NCBI GenBank assembly: GCA_963575745.1
Contig: CAUYUJ010017837.1
Span: 247,001 to 311,000 of the forward strand
Origin: Prorocentrum cordatum
Taxonomy: Eukaryota; Sar; Dinophyceae; Prorocentrales; Prorocentraceae
Direction of reading: 5' to 3'
Length of the DNA: 64,000 nt
Shown: positions 32,301-42,381 of the stretch, piece after piece
Layout of the letters: each line of letters starts with the position of its first letter
How positions within the stretch are numbered: position 1 is the first letter of the stretch
Position numbers and translations under genes: made by a program
Notes under the pieces: model-generated
Told to the model about the DNA's origin: nothing
The model's input: only the letters and a program-made list of their open reading frames with translations
Databases searched by the model: none

Positions 32301-34140
32301 CCAGCAGGTGCTGTCATCATGTCCATGAGAAGGGCCACGTGGGCGTGGCCTGCGTGGCATACGTTTGTCTCGAAGGAGGGCTTCGGGCTGAACATGCAGG
32401 AGGTGTGCCCTATGGACGTCGCAGCGATGGTGCGCAAGGACGTGCAGGCGACCCTCTGGGAGGAGTGGACGCAGGCAGAGGAGCTCAGGAGCCTGAGCCC
32501 AATGCCTTTGGTGGCACCAGCGGTGGCGCAGTTGCGAGCACGTGATTCCCCGAAGCATGCCAAGAATGCAGCGAAGAAGATCTTCATCGGAGGTGCGTGG
32601 ACAATGGAGAAGCCCTGCACATGTAGTATCGTGCCCACGGACATCTGCATGGCTTGCGGTGAGGCGGTGGGCACCGAGCACCATCGGTACTACAAGTGCA
32701 CCGCGCTCAGGGACCAGCGTTTGCAGGCGCAGGCGGACTGGCAGCACGTAGCTGAGCAGCAGGACACCAACATGCTGTGGACGCGTGGGCTGGTGACGTC
32801 TCCAGAGGCGGACTGGAAGTTCGTTGGCATTGCGGAGGACCAGTACTACGAGCAGGTGGTCGACGGTGATGAGGACTATCTCACAGGCGACATCGTCTGT
32901 GATGGCTCAAAGCTCGGGTACAGCGACTGGGCGCAAACGGGCTGGGCAGCTATGTCGCTCACCGACAATGGCACGGCGAAGATGCAGATGTGGGGCCCGT
33001 TGCCGTGTACACTGCCGATCCATAGGAGGGTTAAGCGAGCAGAGATGTGGGCTTTTCTCAAGGTGCTGGAGCGGATGCTGCCGCCTGGTTGCGTGTACAC
33101 AGACCACAAGGGTATCTTGGAAGGTTTGTAGAAAGGTGAGCGGTGGCGCACGAGCTGGAAGCGACCACATGCGGACCTATGGCGAAGGATCTGGCACAAG
33201 GTGAAAGACCTGGACCCGGATATACAATGCGTGAAGCACGTGAAGGCCCGCAGGTCCAAGGCCAGGATCCAGCAGCTCGAGGGCGGCGACCTGAATATTG
33301 CGAAGGGCAACATTGAGGCTGACTTGCTGGCGAAGGCGGGCGCGGAGCAGGACGCGCACTACGGCAAGCACCAGGCGCTTGAGGACCTTGCAGGGCGCGT
33401 GCGTTGGGCGCGGCAGAATATAGGATGGTGGTACCAAAAGATGGGCGGTACGTGGCCAGACGTGCCGCCCAAAGAAAAAGGAGTACCGAAGCCGCTGCTC
33501 ACCCTGACCGAGCACGATATCGTGGAGACGGATGGGTGGCAGGTGTGCATGAGGTGTGGCATGCGTGCGGCGCCCAAGAGGATGCGCATGAAGCTGTGGC
33601 AAGCGGAATGCGTGCGACCACGGTGGCAGGCGACAGGCTCGAGCAGCTCGGGGACAGGCAGGTCGCTAGAAGCCAGCGTGGCCATCGCGGCGGCAGCTGC
33701 AGCAGCAGCAGCAGCACGCCCAGAGGTACAACACGAAGAACGTGCAGAGCCTGAGGAGCAGGACAGGGCTCATCGTGTTGAAGTTCATGGTCCGTACGTC
33801 GTGTGTGTGGTGTGCGGGGCGCACTCGGCGAGGCGACGGGCGGGTTTGGGCGCGGCATGCCCAGGCCCGCTAGCTCCTCGTGGGCGCTCCACGAAGGATG
33901 ACGCAAAGAGGAAGAAGCGGGGCAGGATTCTGGCTGGGAAGAATCCACAGAACGGCAAGCCGCTGGAGCAGGGGACAGTCCTGCCTGTGCGGCGGGGGGT
34001 TTGAGAGCGAGCTCCGCATGGGGGAGCACCAGTTGCACTATGTGAGCATGGTGAACATGCTGGTGCAGGTGAGGCTGGAGGGCCAGCCAAAGTTCGTGTT
34101 CGAGCTGGAGGACCAGCTGAACCATGCCAGTCAGGCCTGA
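29154..34140 (+). pseudogene. LINE ORF2: AP-endonuclease, reverse transcriptase, CCHC, RNase H; broken
   Basis: The frame opens at ATG 29154. The endonuclease (about 29340-30050) shows F-N-G-S-G-W, A-Q-E-H-R, G-G-D-S-Q, S-E-I-N-Y-F and a late P-H-K-P, i.e. the exonuclease-III-like signature. The RT region (30950-31700) has G-V-D-R-W-H-P, I-P-K-T and motif A as D-L-V-K-A-F. At 31599-31601 TAG stands where the Tyr of the Y-x-D-D box is expected, followed by V-D-G. A C-x2-C-x8-H-x5-C motif is near 32650. RNase H shows D-G-S, an E in K-R-A-E-M-W, T-D-H and N-I-E-A-D. A second TAG is at 33129-33131, and a frame change near 33970-34000 at a G run leads to a tail ending LNHASQA at TGA 34138-34140. 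Two stops rule out activity. Confidence 0.85.
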
Positions 34141-34210
34141 GGCGTGCCGCCGTCTGCGGCGAACGGGCCTCTTGGCGGGAACCGCTGGGGGCTTGGGGGA
34201 GTTTTTTTTT

Positions 34211-34606
34211 AAGGCATCTTGGGGGCCTCTTGGAGGCCTCTTGGGGCCTCTTGGGGCTATTTGGGAGGGGTCTGGGAGGTATCTTGGGGCCATCTTTCGG
34301 GCGATCGATCACAGCTGGGGCGAGCATTTTTGTCAGTACCCCCGTCGGGGCCACGATCCTCGTGAGGGGTGTCGAATTTTAGCCCTCCCAGGGATAGAAA
34401 AAGGACCCTCAGACCACCCGCGAAACCCCCTCTCCAGGTCCATGGGGGAGGGGGTAGGGGGAGGGGTAAACCCTTCCCCGAAGGGGAAAAAGGGGGGGTG
34501 AGAACAGAGAGAGCTCGCTAAACCACTCACGCCCAAAGGGCTGGTGGGATAATCGGAGCCAGTCGATGGAGGCAGTGTTGGGTGCATCTTGGGCGTTGTT
34601 GGAGGC
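34211..34606. repeat. 12-bp minisatellite remnant and CACGATCCTCGTG motif
   Basis: 34211-34300 is CTTGGGGGCCTC-type. 34351-34370 contains CCACGATCCTCGTGAGGGGT, shared with 50512, 51265 and 51658; its core CACGA-TCC-TCGTG is a palindrome. A G-rich stretch follows to 34500. Confidence 0.7.
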
Positions 34607-34680
34607 GGAGCTTGACCAAGCCATCGGACCATGTATTCCCCGAGTCTCGCCTCGACACCTTCGGGGAACATTTGGGGGGA
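34607..34680 (+). repeat. third copy of the TGTTCCCC/GGGGAACA hairpin repeat
   Basis: GGAGCTTGACCAAGC, CGGACCATGTATTCCCCGAG, then CACCTTCGGGGAACA. Same order and spacing as the copies at 26017 and 26132. Confidence 0.7.
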
Positions 34681-34734
34681 AAAGAGACGGAGAAGGAGAG
34701 GGGGAAACAGCAGGAGGGAAAAGGAAATGGTTGA

Positions 34735-35115
34735 AAGCTTCTTGGGGCACTTTTGGGCTCTGGGTGCTTTGTGGGAACTTCCTGTGGACCTTTTGCATGC
34801 TTCTCGGGAGGCCTCCTTGGCCTTTTTGGGGACCTCTGGGGGCTCTTTGAGGGAGTCTTTGGTTGTCTTAGAGCGTTCCTGGCCCATCTGACGCCGTCCG
34901 AAACCGTCTTTGAGGCCTCTCGGAGCCGACTTCAGGCCCTCATGGGCCGTGGCCGGGCGGTCTTCGTGGCAGTCTAGGCGTCTTGGAGGCCTCTTGGGTC
35001 GTCTTGAGGCCTTCTTTGGACGAACTGGAGGCATCTTGGACTCTCTCGGGCCGTCTTGGAGGCCATCTTGGACCATCTTGGGCGGACTTGGGGGCCATCT
35101 TGGAGGCCATCTTGA
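34735..35115 (-). repeat. 12-bp G/T-rich minisatellite
   Basis: CTTGGAGGCCATCTTGG-type units, more diverged than other copies. Ends about 120 bases before the next spliced-leader relic. Confidence 0.75.
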
Positions 35116-35237
35116 ACCGTCTTGGGGGATTTTTCTGGGATTGAGCTCCTGGAGCTCCCTTTCGGGTGGCCGGCGGGACGGGCCGAAGCGCCAGGGGGAG
35201 TTCCTCTGGACAAAGAACCAAAACCAAAAGCGGATGG

Positions 35238-35258
35238 TCCGAAGCAATTGTGGCTCAA
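35238..35258 (+). other. DinoSL relic, 3 mismatches, upstream of FG-GAP gene
   Basis: CCGAAGCAATTGTGGCTCAA plus G aligns to the spliced leader with differences at positions 4, 8 and 12 of 21. It ends 83 bases before the ATG at 35342, a normal leader-to-start distance, so the gene looks retroposed from a trans-spliced mRNA. Confidence 0.65.
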
Positions 35259-35341
35259 GGTTCCGAGGGGCCGTCGCCGGCCTCCCAGGGCTCCGCTCGG
35301 GCGTCTCTCGTTCTTTTGAGCTGTGCACATCTGCAGACGGC

Positions 35342-36942
35342 ATGATGTGCCTGCGCACGTCTCACAGCGTCGGCGCGCTGCTCCTGCTGCTGGCAGCGCA
35401 CGGCGCCCCGAGCGCCGGGTCGCGGTCGCCGGCGAGCGGGACGCTGGCCCGCCCGAGGCTGGAGGGCTCGGCGAGCGGTCGCCCTCGCGAGCCGCAGGCC
35501 GAGTTCGGGAGGCGCCAGGCTACCAGCGGCGCGCATTTGCTCAAGCTTGGGGCGAGTGATGGGGTCGCAGACGACTATTTCGGATACGTGGTGGCCGTGA
35601 GCTCCGACGGGGCCCGCGTGGTGGTGGGGGCCCATGCTGACGACGCCTATTCTGGCTCCGTGCACGTGTTCAACGGTACCTCGGGCGAGAGGCTGCTCAA
35701 GCTTGTGGCGAGTGATGGGGCAGAAGGGGACTATTTCGGAATGGCGGTGGCCGTGAGCTCCGACGGGGCCCGCGTGGTGGTGGGGGCCTATTATGACGAC
35801 GACCAGGGCGACGGGTCTGGCTCCGTGCACGTGTTCGACGGTACCGCCGGCGAGAGGCTGCTCAAGCTTGTGGCGAGTGATGGGGCCGCATACGACTATT
35901 TCGGATACGTGGTGGCCGTGAGCTCCGACGGGGCCCGCGTGGTGGTGGGGGCCGACGGTGACGACGACAATTTGGCTCCGTGCACGTGTTCGACGGTACC
36001 TCGGGCGAGAGGCTGCTCAAGCTTGTGGCGAGTGATGGGGCCGCAGACGACCGTTTCGGAATCGCGGTGGCCGCGAGCTCCGACGGGGCCCGCGTGGTGG
36101 TGGGGGCCTACGGTGACGACGACCAGGGCGGCTGGTCTGGCTCCGTGCACGTGTTCGATGGTACCTCGGGCGAGAGGCTGCTCAAGCTTGTGGCGAGTGA
36201 TGGGGCCGCAGACGACCGTTTCGGAATCGCGGTGGCCGCGAGCTCCGACGGGGCCCGCGTGGTGGTGGGGGCCTACGGTGACGACGACCAGGGCGGCTGG
36301 TCTGGCTCCGTGCACGTGTTCGATGGTACCTCGGGCGAGAGGCTGCTCAAGCTTGTGGCGAGTGATGGGGCCGCAGACGACCGTTTCGGAATCGCGGTGG
36401 CCGCGAGCTCCGACGGGGCCCGCGTGGTGGTGGGGGCCTTCGGTGACGACGACCAGGGCGACACTTCTGGCTCCGTGCACGTCTTCGACGGTACCACCGG
36501 CGAGAGGCTGCTCAAGCTTGTGGCGAGTGATGGGGCAGAAGGCGACTTTTTCGGAATGGCGGTGGCCGTGAGCTCCGACGGGGCCCACGTGGTGGTGGGG
36601 GCCTACTATGACGACGACCAGGCTGGCTCCGTGTACGTGTTCGACGGCACCATCGTCACCACCAGGACGGCCACGAGTTCCGCGACGTCAAGCACTATTA
36701 CCACCATCAAGACAACCACCGAGACGACAACTGAGACGACCACCGTGACGACCACCAAGACGGCCACGACGACCACTGATACGGGCACGAGTTCGGCCAC
36801 ATCAAACACCACAGCCACCACCGAGCCATGGGAAGTAATTGCAGTCGTGATCTTGGCTGGTATCTTGATCTCGTGCTTGGGCTGCGCTGTCGCGCTGGGC
36901 TGCCTGGTGAGGCGCGGGCCGTGGCAGGGCCCAACACCCTAG
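35342..36942 (+). CDS. FG-GAP (integrin-alpha-like) beta-propeller membrane protein, frameshift near 35971
   Basis: ATG 35342 starts a signal peptide (about residues 1-26, core VGALLLLLAAHG). Seven repeats of about 55 residues follow, each with L-L-K-L-x-A-S-D-G, D-x-F-G, A-V-A-x-S-S-D-G-A-R-V-V-V-G-A, a D-D-D-Q acidic loop and G-S-V-H-V-F-D-G-T, the FG-GAP pattern with its Ca-binding-type loop. Seven fits a closed propeller. Then come a Thr-rich, probably O-glycosylated stalk (36650-36830), a membrane helix (VIAVVILAGILISCLG), and a short basic cytoplasmic tail ending at TAG 36940-36942. Such proteins sit at the cell surface or in the secretory path and bind ligands. Repeat 3 lacks about one base at 35971 (AATTTGGC where AATTCTGGC is expected), so one indel splits the frame. 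Repeats 4-6 are nearly identical DNA with a 165-base period. Confidence 0.85.
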
Positions 36943-37206
36943 CGCCGCATTCACAAAGCGGGGGCGGCGGAAAACTCGGGTTGTGAATTTGCCCTGTTGC
37001 GCTGACCCAAGACGGTCGGTCTCCACGCCCCCTGTCCTTTGATTCCTTAGGAATTTGCAGAGGAAGAGCAGCGTTGAAGTATATGTGATTCTGTACTTTT
37101 CTTCCTTTTGAAATTACATGTTTATGTTTTTTTGTGTTGCCGGTATACACATATGTGTTGATTTTCTCTGTTGCTGATATACATATAACATTGATTTTTG
37201 CTGCTG
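36943..37206. repeat. 3' flank with degenerate about 33-bp repeat
   Basis: From about 37075: words such as TTGCTGATATACATATAAC and TTGCCGGTATACACATATG. Similar words fill 58500-58905. Confidence 0.6.
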
Positions 37207-37218
37207 CTGATATATATA

Positions 37219-37255
<37 letters not shown>
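37207..37255. repeat. (TA)n microsatellite
   Basis: Directly abuts the hairpin end of the 12-bp element. Confidence 0.97.
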
Positions 37256-37258
<3 letters not shown>

Positions 37259-40200
37259 GGGGGACGAGGTCCCCCGGCCGAGCCCAAGGACCTCGGGGGC
37301 GCATGGGGGTGCAGGGCCCCCAGGGCCGCTCGGAAGGGTTCCCGTTCGGCTCCAGAGACCGCCAGGGCGGGCTCCAGCCCAGCCAAGACAGCCCGCGAAC
37401 GCTCCAACACGCGCCAGCATGGCTTCCAGACGAGCCCAGCGGCCACCAACACGCCCCAAGCGGCCTCCAAGACGCCTCCCAAGAGAGCCCCAAGAGGCAA
37501 AAAACGCTGTTTTGTTTTAATTGGTTTTTCCATTGTTTTTTGTCATCTCGCTTTTTCCTGCTTTCCGACGCTCCAAGACGGCCCAAGAGGCCCCCAAGAG
37601 AGCCCCAGGACGGCCCAAGAGGCTCCTAAGCCGGCCCCAAGACGGCACAAGAAGCCCACAAAAGCGTCCCGAGACGGCCCAAAAGGCCCCCAGGACGGCC
37701 CAGGAGCCGCCCAAGACAGCTCCAGGAGGGCCCCGCCATGGCCTGAAGACTGCCTAAGCGAGCCCAGCGGACCTCCAACAAGCGCCAGCGTGGCCTCCAA
37801 ACGAGGCCAGAAGCCACCAACACGCCCCAAGCGGCCTCCAAGAGGCCTCCCAAGGAGCCCCAAGAGGCCACAAACGTTGATTTTTCATTGTTTTTTTTCT
37901 ATTTGTTTTGCCTTATCGCTTTTTCTGTTTTCCGACGCTGCCAGACGGCCCAAGAGGCACCCAAGACAGCCCCAGGACGGCCCCAGAGGCCCCTGAGCCG
38001 GCCCCAAGACAGCCCAAGAGGCCCCCAAAGGCGTCCCAAGATGGCCCAAGTGAGCCCCAAGACAACCCAGGAGCCGCTCAAGACAGCCCCAGGAGGGCCC
38101 CGACATGGCCTGACGACTGCCTAAAAGGCCAGCGAGCCTCCAACACGCGCCAGCATGGCCTCCAGACGAGCCCACAGGCCACCAACACGCCCCAAGCGGC
38201 CTCCAAGAGGCCTCCCAAGAGAACCCCAAGAGGCCACAAACGCTGATTTGTCATTGGTTCTTTCGATGTTTTTCGCGTTCTTGTTTTTTTTGCTTTCCGA
38301 CGCTCCAAGACGGCCCAAGAGGCCCCCAAGAGAGCCCCAGGACGGCCCAAGAGACCCTTAAGCCGGGCCCAAGACGGCCCAAGACGCCCCCAAAGGCGTC
38401 CCAAGACGGCCCAAGAGCGCCCCAGGACGGCGCAGGAGTCGCCCAAGACGGCCCCAGGAGAGCCCCGACATGGCCTCAAGATTGCCTAAGCGAGCCCAGC
38501 GGACCCCAAGAGGGCCCCACGAGGCCGCAAGAAGCCCCCCGAGGCCACCCAAGCGCCCCCCAAAAGGCTCCCCGGAGGCTCCCAAGAGGCCCAACAACTC
38601 CTCCCAATACGCCCCAGAGACTTCCAGTATGCCTCCAAAAACTGACCCCGAGAGGGTCATGCGAGGCCCCAAGACAGCCCAATGATGGCCACGCGAGAGC
38701 CACACCATACATTATGATGATGAGGAGGCGTAAGTAATGATGGCGAGGGATGTTGATGACAAGGATGGAAGGGGAGCGAAGGATGAGGAGGACTGGGGAG
38801 TGACTAGAGGTGAGGAAGGACGAGAACGAGGTGTAGGAAGAGAAGGAGCGGCAGATTGAAGAGAGCGGGGAGGACATGGAGGAGGCTGATGATGATGATG
38901 AGGAGGAGGAGGAGGAGGAGGAGGACGAGGAGGAGAGGAGGACGGGGAGCAGTGGGGGACGAGGTCCCCCGGGGGACGAGGTCCCCCGGCCGAGCCCAAG
39001 GACCTCGGGGGCGCATGGGGGTGCAGGGCCCCCGGGGCCGCTCGGAAGGGTTCCCGTTCGGCTCCAGAGACCGCCAGGGCGGGCTCCAGCCCAGCCAAGA
39101 CAGCCCGCGAGCGCTCCAACACGCGCCAGCATGGCTTCCAGACGAGCCCAGCGGCCACCAACACGCCCCAAGCGGCCTCCAAGACGCCTCCCAAGAGAGC
39201 CCCAAGAGGCAAAAAACGTGTTTTTTATGTATTTTGTTTTTTCCTCCTTTTCATTGGTTCTTTCAATGTTTTTTGTCTTCTCGCTTTTCCTGCTTTCCGA
39301 CGCTCCAAGACGGCCCAAGAGGCCCCCAAGAGAGCCCCAGGACGGCCCAAGAGGCCCCTAAGCCGGCCCCAAGACGGCCCAAGAAGCCCCCAAAGGCGTC
39401 CCGAGACGGCCCAAAAGGCCCCCAGGACGGCCCAGGAGCCGCCCAAGACAGCTCCAGGAGGGCCCCGCCATGGCCTGAAGACTGCCTAAGCGAGCCCAGC
39501 GGACCTCCAACACGCGCCAGCATGGCCTCCAAACGAGGCCAGAAGCCACCAACACGCCCCAAGCGGCCTCCAAGAGGCCTCCCAAGGAGCCCCAAGAGGC
39601 CACAAACGTTGATTTTTCATTGTTGTTTTCTATTTGTTTTGCCTTCTCGCTTTTTCTGTTTTCCGACGCTGCCAGACGGCCCAAGAGGCACCCAAGACAA
39701 CCCCAGGACGGCCCCAGAAGCCCCTGAGCCGGCCCCAAGACAGCCCAAGAGGCCCCCAAAGGCGTCCCAAGATGGCCCAAGTGACCCCCAAGACAACCCA
39801 GGAGCCGCTCAAGACAGCCCCAGGAGGGCCCCGACATGGCCTGACGACTGCCTAAAAGGCCAGCCCAGCATGGCCTCCAGACGAGCCCACAGGCCACCAA
39901 CACGCCCCAAGCGGCCTCCAAGAGGCCTCCCAAGAGAACCCCAAGAGGCCACAAACGCTGATTTGTCATTGGTTCTTTCGATGTTTTTCGCGTTCTTGCT
40001 TTTTTTGCTTTCCGACGATCCAAGACGGCCCAAGAGGCCCCCAAGAGAGCCCCAGGACGGCCCAAGAGACCCTGAAGCCGGGCCCAAGACGGCCCAAGAC
40101 GCCCCCAAAGGCGTCCCGAGACGGCCCAAAAGCGCCGCAGGACGGCGCAGGAGTCGCCCAAGACGGCCCCAGGAGGGCCCCGACATGGCCTCAAGATTGC

Positions 40201-40655
40201 CTAAGCGAGCCCAGCGGACCCCAAGAGGGCCCCACGAGGCCGCAAGAAACCCCCCGAGGCCACCCAAGCGCCCCCCAAAAGGCTCCCCGGAGGCTCCCAA
40301 GAGGCTCAACAACTCCTCCGAATACGCCCACAGAGACTTCCAGTATGCCTCCAAAAACTGACCCCGAGAGGGTCATGCGAGGCCCCAAGACAGCCCAATG
40401 ATGGCCACGCGAGAGCCACACCATACATTATGATGATGAGGAGGCGTACGTAATGGTGGCGAGGGATGCTGACGACAAGCATGGAAGGGGAGCGAAGGAT
40501 GAGGAGGACTGGGGAGTGACTCGAGGTGAGGAAGGTCGAGAACGAGGTGTAGGAAGAGAAGGAGCGGCAGATTGAAGAGAGCGGGGAGGACACGGAGGAG
40601 GCTGATGATGATGAGGAGGAGGAGGACGAGGCGGAGAGGAGGACGGGGAGCAGTG
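37259..40655. repeat. 1.7-kb tandem duplication of a C/A-rich minisatellite element with hairpin end
   Basis: Unit 1 starts 37259 and unit 2 starts 38971 (period 1712), over 95% alike by eye. Each begins with GGGGGACGAGGTCCCCC (37259-37275, 38971-38987; an extra copy at 38954-38970). A 230-bp unique head follows, then 12-bp GGCCCCAAGAGGC-type units interrupted by three T-rich cores (37505-37570, 37870-37945, 38245-38310 and equivalents), and last a GATGAGGAGGAC tail. Reading frames are open for hundreds of codons (Pro/Arg/Lys-rich) because the unit is four codons; I see no reason to call them genes. Confidence 0.92.
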
Positions 40656-40887
40656 ACGTAACCAGCCCTTAACATTTACGCTCCCAAGAGCGAAGGGTGC
40701 CATGAGCCGTCTCGGGCAAGTTCCTTCAGCGCTCTTTCCGTTTACGTGCACAACCATTGGCCCATCCATGGAGCCATGACGGGGCCCAGGTCAGCGCCGA
40801 GGCTGTTCCTGGAGCTTCCAACAAGGTCTCCGAGTTGCATTTCCGCGTCCTGCTCCACCGACCCCGTACCCCATATCGGCTGAAGAC
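40656..40887. other. spacer upstream of Cys-rich gene
   Basis: No spliced-leader relic or other feature recognised. Confidence 0.4.
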
Positions 40888-42381
40888 ATGATGTTGCTGC
40901 CTCCGCAGTCACCAGTCAGTATTCTCCTGCTTACTTCTACGGCATTGCAGGCTGCCATCCATATCGCGTGTCGAGCCGCCGCTCCCTGCACCTCCGTATT
41001 CGTGGTCATGGCTCCAGCTGTTACTGAGAGGCCGCGACGCACGTGTCATAACTATCAAATTTGCAGTGGACTCCAAGCTCAGATCCCAGTCGAAGGCACC
41101 AACAAACGAGAACGTCAAAGATTTTGCAAGCGGTGTCTTTCGGTAGATGCACGGTGTGCCCACCCCCAGTGCGAGGCTCCTGTAGCCCCACCCTTCCGAC
41201 GGCCAAAAACACATGTCACGCCTACTTTCTGCACAACGCACTATTCCGACCCATGCCACAATACCACGCGTGAGTGGAACTTGTGTAGGAACGCCCGCGT
41301 CGGCTGCCGCCTTCTGGCAACCAACAAATCATCTGGCCCGTGCTTTCCGTGCTCCCAAGGCTCCCTGCCCTGTCGCTTCGCGGTGCTGGGGTGTCCTTCC
41401 CACGTCCTGCAAAAGGTCAAAAATGCACCCGGCCGGCTTCCGCAATGCGTTAACCATCACAACAACCATTCTTGCCCCTACAACCCTGGTCGGCACTTCG
41501 CCTGCGCATCGCCTGGCTGCCAGGAGGAACGGAGCGATGCAGCCCACAGTACTTGCGTCCCATGCCAAGCCGGACGTCGACCGTGCACAGTGTGCTTCTC
41601 GCGCCGAGGAGCGCCCGGAACTCCAGATCTGTGCGCTCACTGTGGCGGAGCCAGCCCAGCCGCCAGCCCTTCTCTAGCCGCTCCAGCGCAGTCTTCGCCG
41701 GCGCTTGCATCTACGCCCTCGCGACGTAGCGCTCCGAAGTGCGGGGCGCCAGCGGTGCAAGAAAGCACATCTCGAACGGGCGCGCAATTCCCCATGTGCA
41801 TCGTCGGGGTCTTTCCTTGCGCTACGGCCACCTGCAACTTCCGCGTCCCTCGACAACACGGACAGCATTGCCTCGTCTGCCAACCGCCCGCCCTGCTCCA
41901 CTTCTGCCGCTCGCCCGCGTGTACGAACGTAGTCGAGTCGCCAGAGGACACTTTGTGTTGTCTTTGCACTTCGTCCTGTTTCCCATGCGCGACGCGTAGG
42001 TGCGACGGCCGTTCCACCCCTGGTTCAGCAGGCCTATGTCGAACGTGTGGGCTGTCCACACCACAACCACTACCATCCCTCTCCAAACGATCCTACGAGC
42101 AAGCCGAACGCCCTTGTAGCTCGTCTGGGTGCAACGGTGTAGCTCAACGGAAGTCGTCCGACGGCCTCTGCATCGCGTGCATTCGGAAAGGGAAGCCATG
42201 TAGCAATCGTGCCATTGGGTGCGCTTTTCGCGTGGGCCCTCTCGGCACCGTGGTGGAATGTAGGCACTGTTGCTTCGCGGGGCCCCGTTGCCAGGGGCCC
42301 GGACAGGCCGGCTGCCGCGCCCCCGCCCGCCATGGTGTGCGACGCGCAGTGCCGCACAACAACGGCATGTGCGAACGTTGA
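40888..42381 (+). CDS. Cys-rich protein with tandem zinc-binding-type modules, 497 aa to first TGA
   Basis: ATG 40888 (alternative ATG 41008, after a hydrophobic stretch that could be a weak signal). From residue 50 on, modules of the form C-x4-C-x11-C-x2-C, some C-x6-C, recur at least eight times (e.g. C-A-S-P-G-C ... C-V-P-C; C-A-T-R-R-C ... C-R-T-C; C-S-N-R-A-I-G-C ... C-R-H-C), separated by Pro/Ser-rich or basic linkers. Four-Cys spacing of this kind usually binds zinc; I do not recognise a named family. The frame ends at TGA 42379-42381, but the next residues continue the module (see following entry). Codon usage is GC-rich, as in the surroundings. Confidence 0.7.
   Translation: MMLLPPQSPVSILLLTSTALQAAIHIACRAAAPCTSVFVVMAPAVTERPRRTCHNYQICSGLQAQIPVEGTNKRERQRFCKRCLSVDARCAHPQCEAPVAPPFRRPKTHVTPTFCTTHYSDPCHNTTREWNLCRNARVGCRLLATNKSSGPCFPCSQGSLPCRFAVLGCPSHVLQKVKNAPGRLPQCVNHHNNHSCPYNPGRHFACASPGCQEERSDAAHSTCVPCQAGRRPCTVCFSRRGAPGTPDLCAHCGGASPAASPSLAAPAQSSPALASTPSRRSAPKCGAPAVQESTSRTGAQFPMCIVGVFPCATATCNFRVPRQHGQHCLVCQPPALLHFCRSPACTNVVESPEDTLCCLCTSSCFPCATRRCDGRSTPGSAGLCRTCGLSTPQPLPSLSKRSYEQAERPCSSSGCNGVAQRKSSDGLCIACIRKGKPCSNRAIGCAFRVGPLGTVVECRHCCFAGPRCQGPGQAGCRAPARHGVRRAVPHNNGMCER

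Larger units (their letters stand above)
28227..34210 (+). mobile_element. non-LTR (LINE-type) retrotransposon, APE-RT-RNase H, inactivated
   Basis: Two overlapping ORFs between a DinoSL relic and a short T run (34202-34210). ORF1 has a zinc finger and coiled coil; ORF2 has endonuclease, reverse transcriptase, a CCHC motif and RNase H. Two TAG codons and a late frameshift break ORF2. Both flanks are 12-bp minisatellite, so a target-site duplication could not be picked out. Confidence 0.85.

Noticed and set aside
34910-35341. Upstream extension of the FG-GAP frame
   Set aside because: It lies in minisatellite DNA and before the spliced-leader relic; the signal peptide begins at 35342.
36000-36571. 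Continuation of the first FG-GAP frame (Trp/Arg/Pro-rich) past 35971
   Set aside because: Out-of-frame reading of the blades, open only because the 165-base period is a multiple of three.
38856-40361. 501-codon Pro/Arg/Lys-rich ORF
   Set aside because: Produced by the 12-bp minisatellite; the same composition appears in every copy and its antisense frames are open too.
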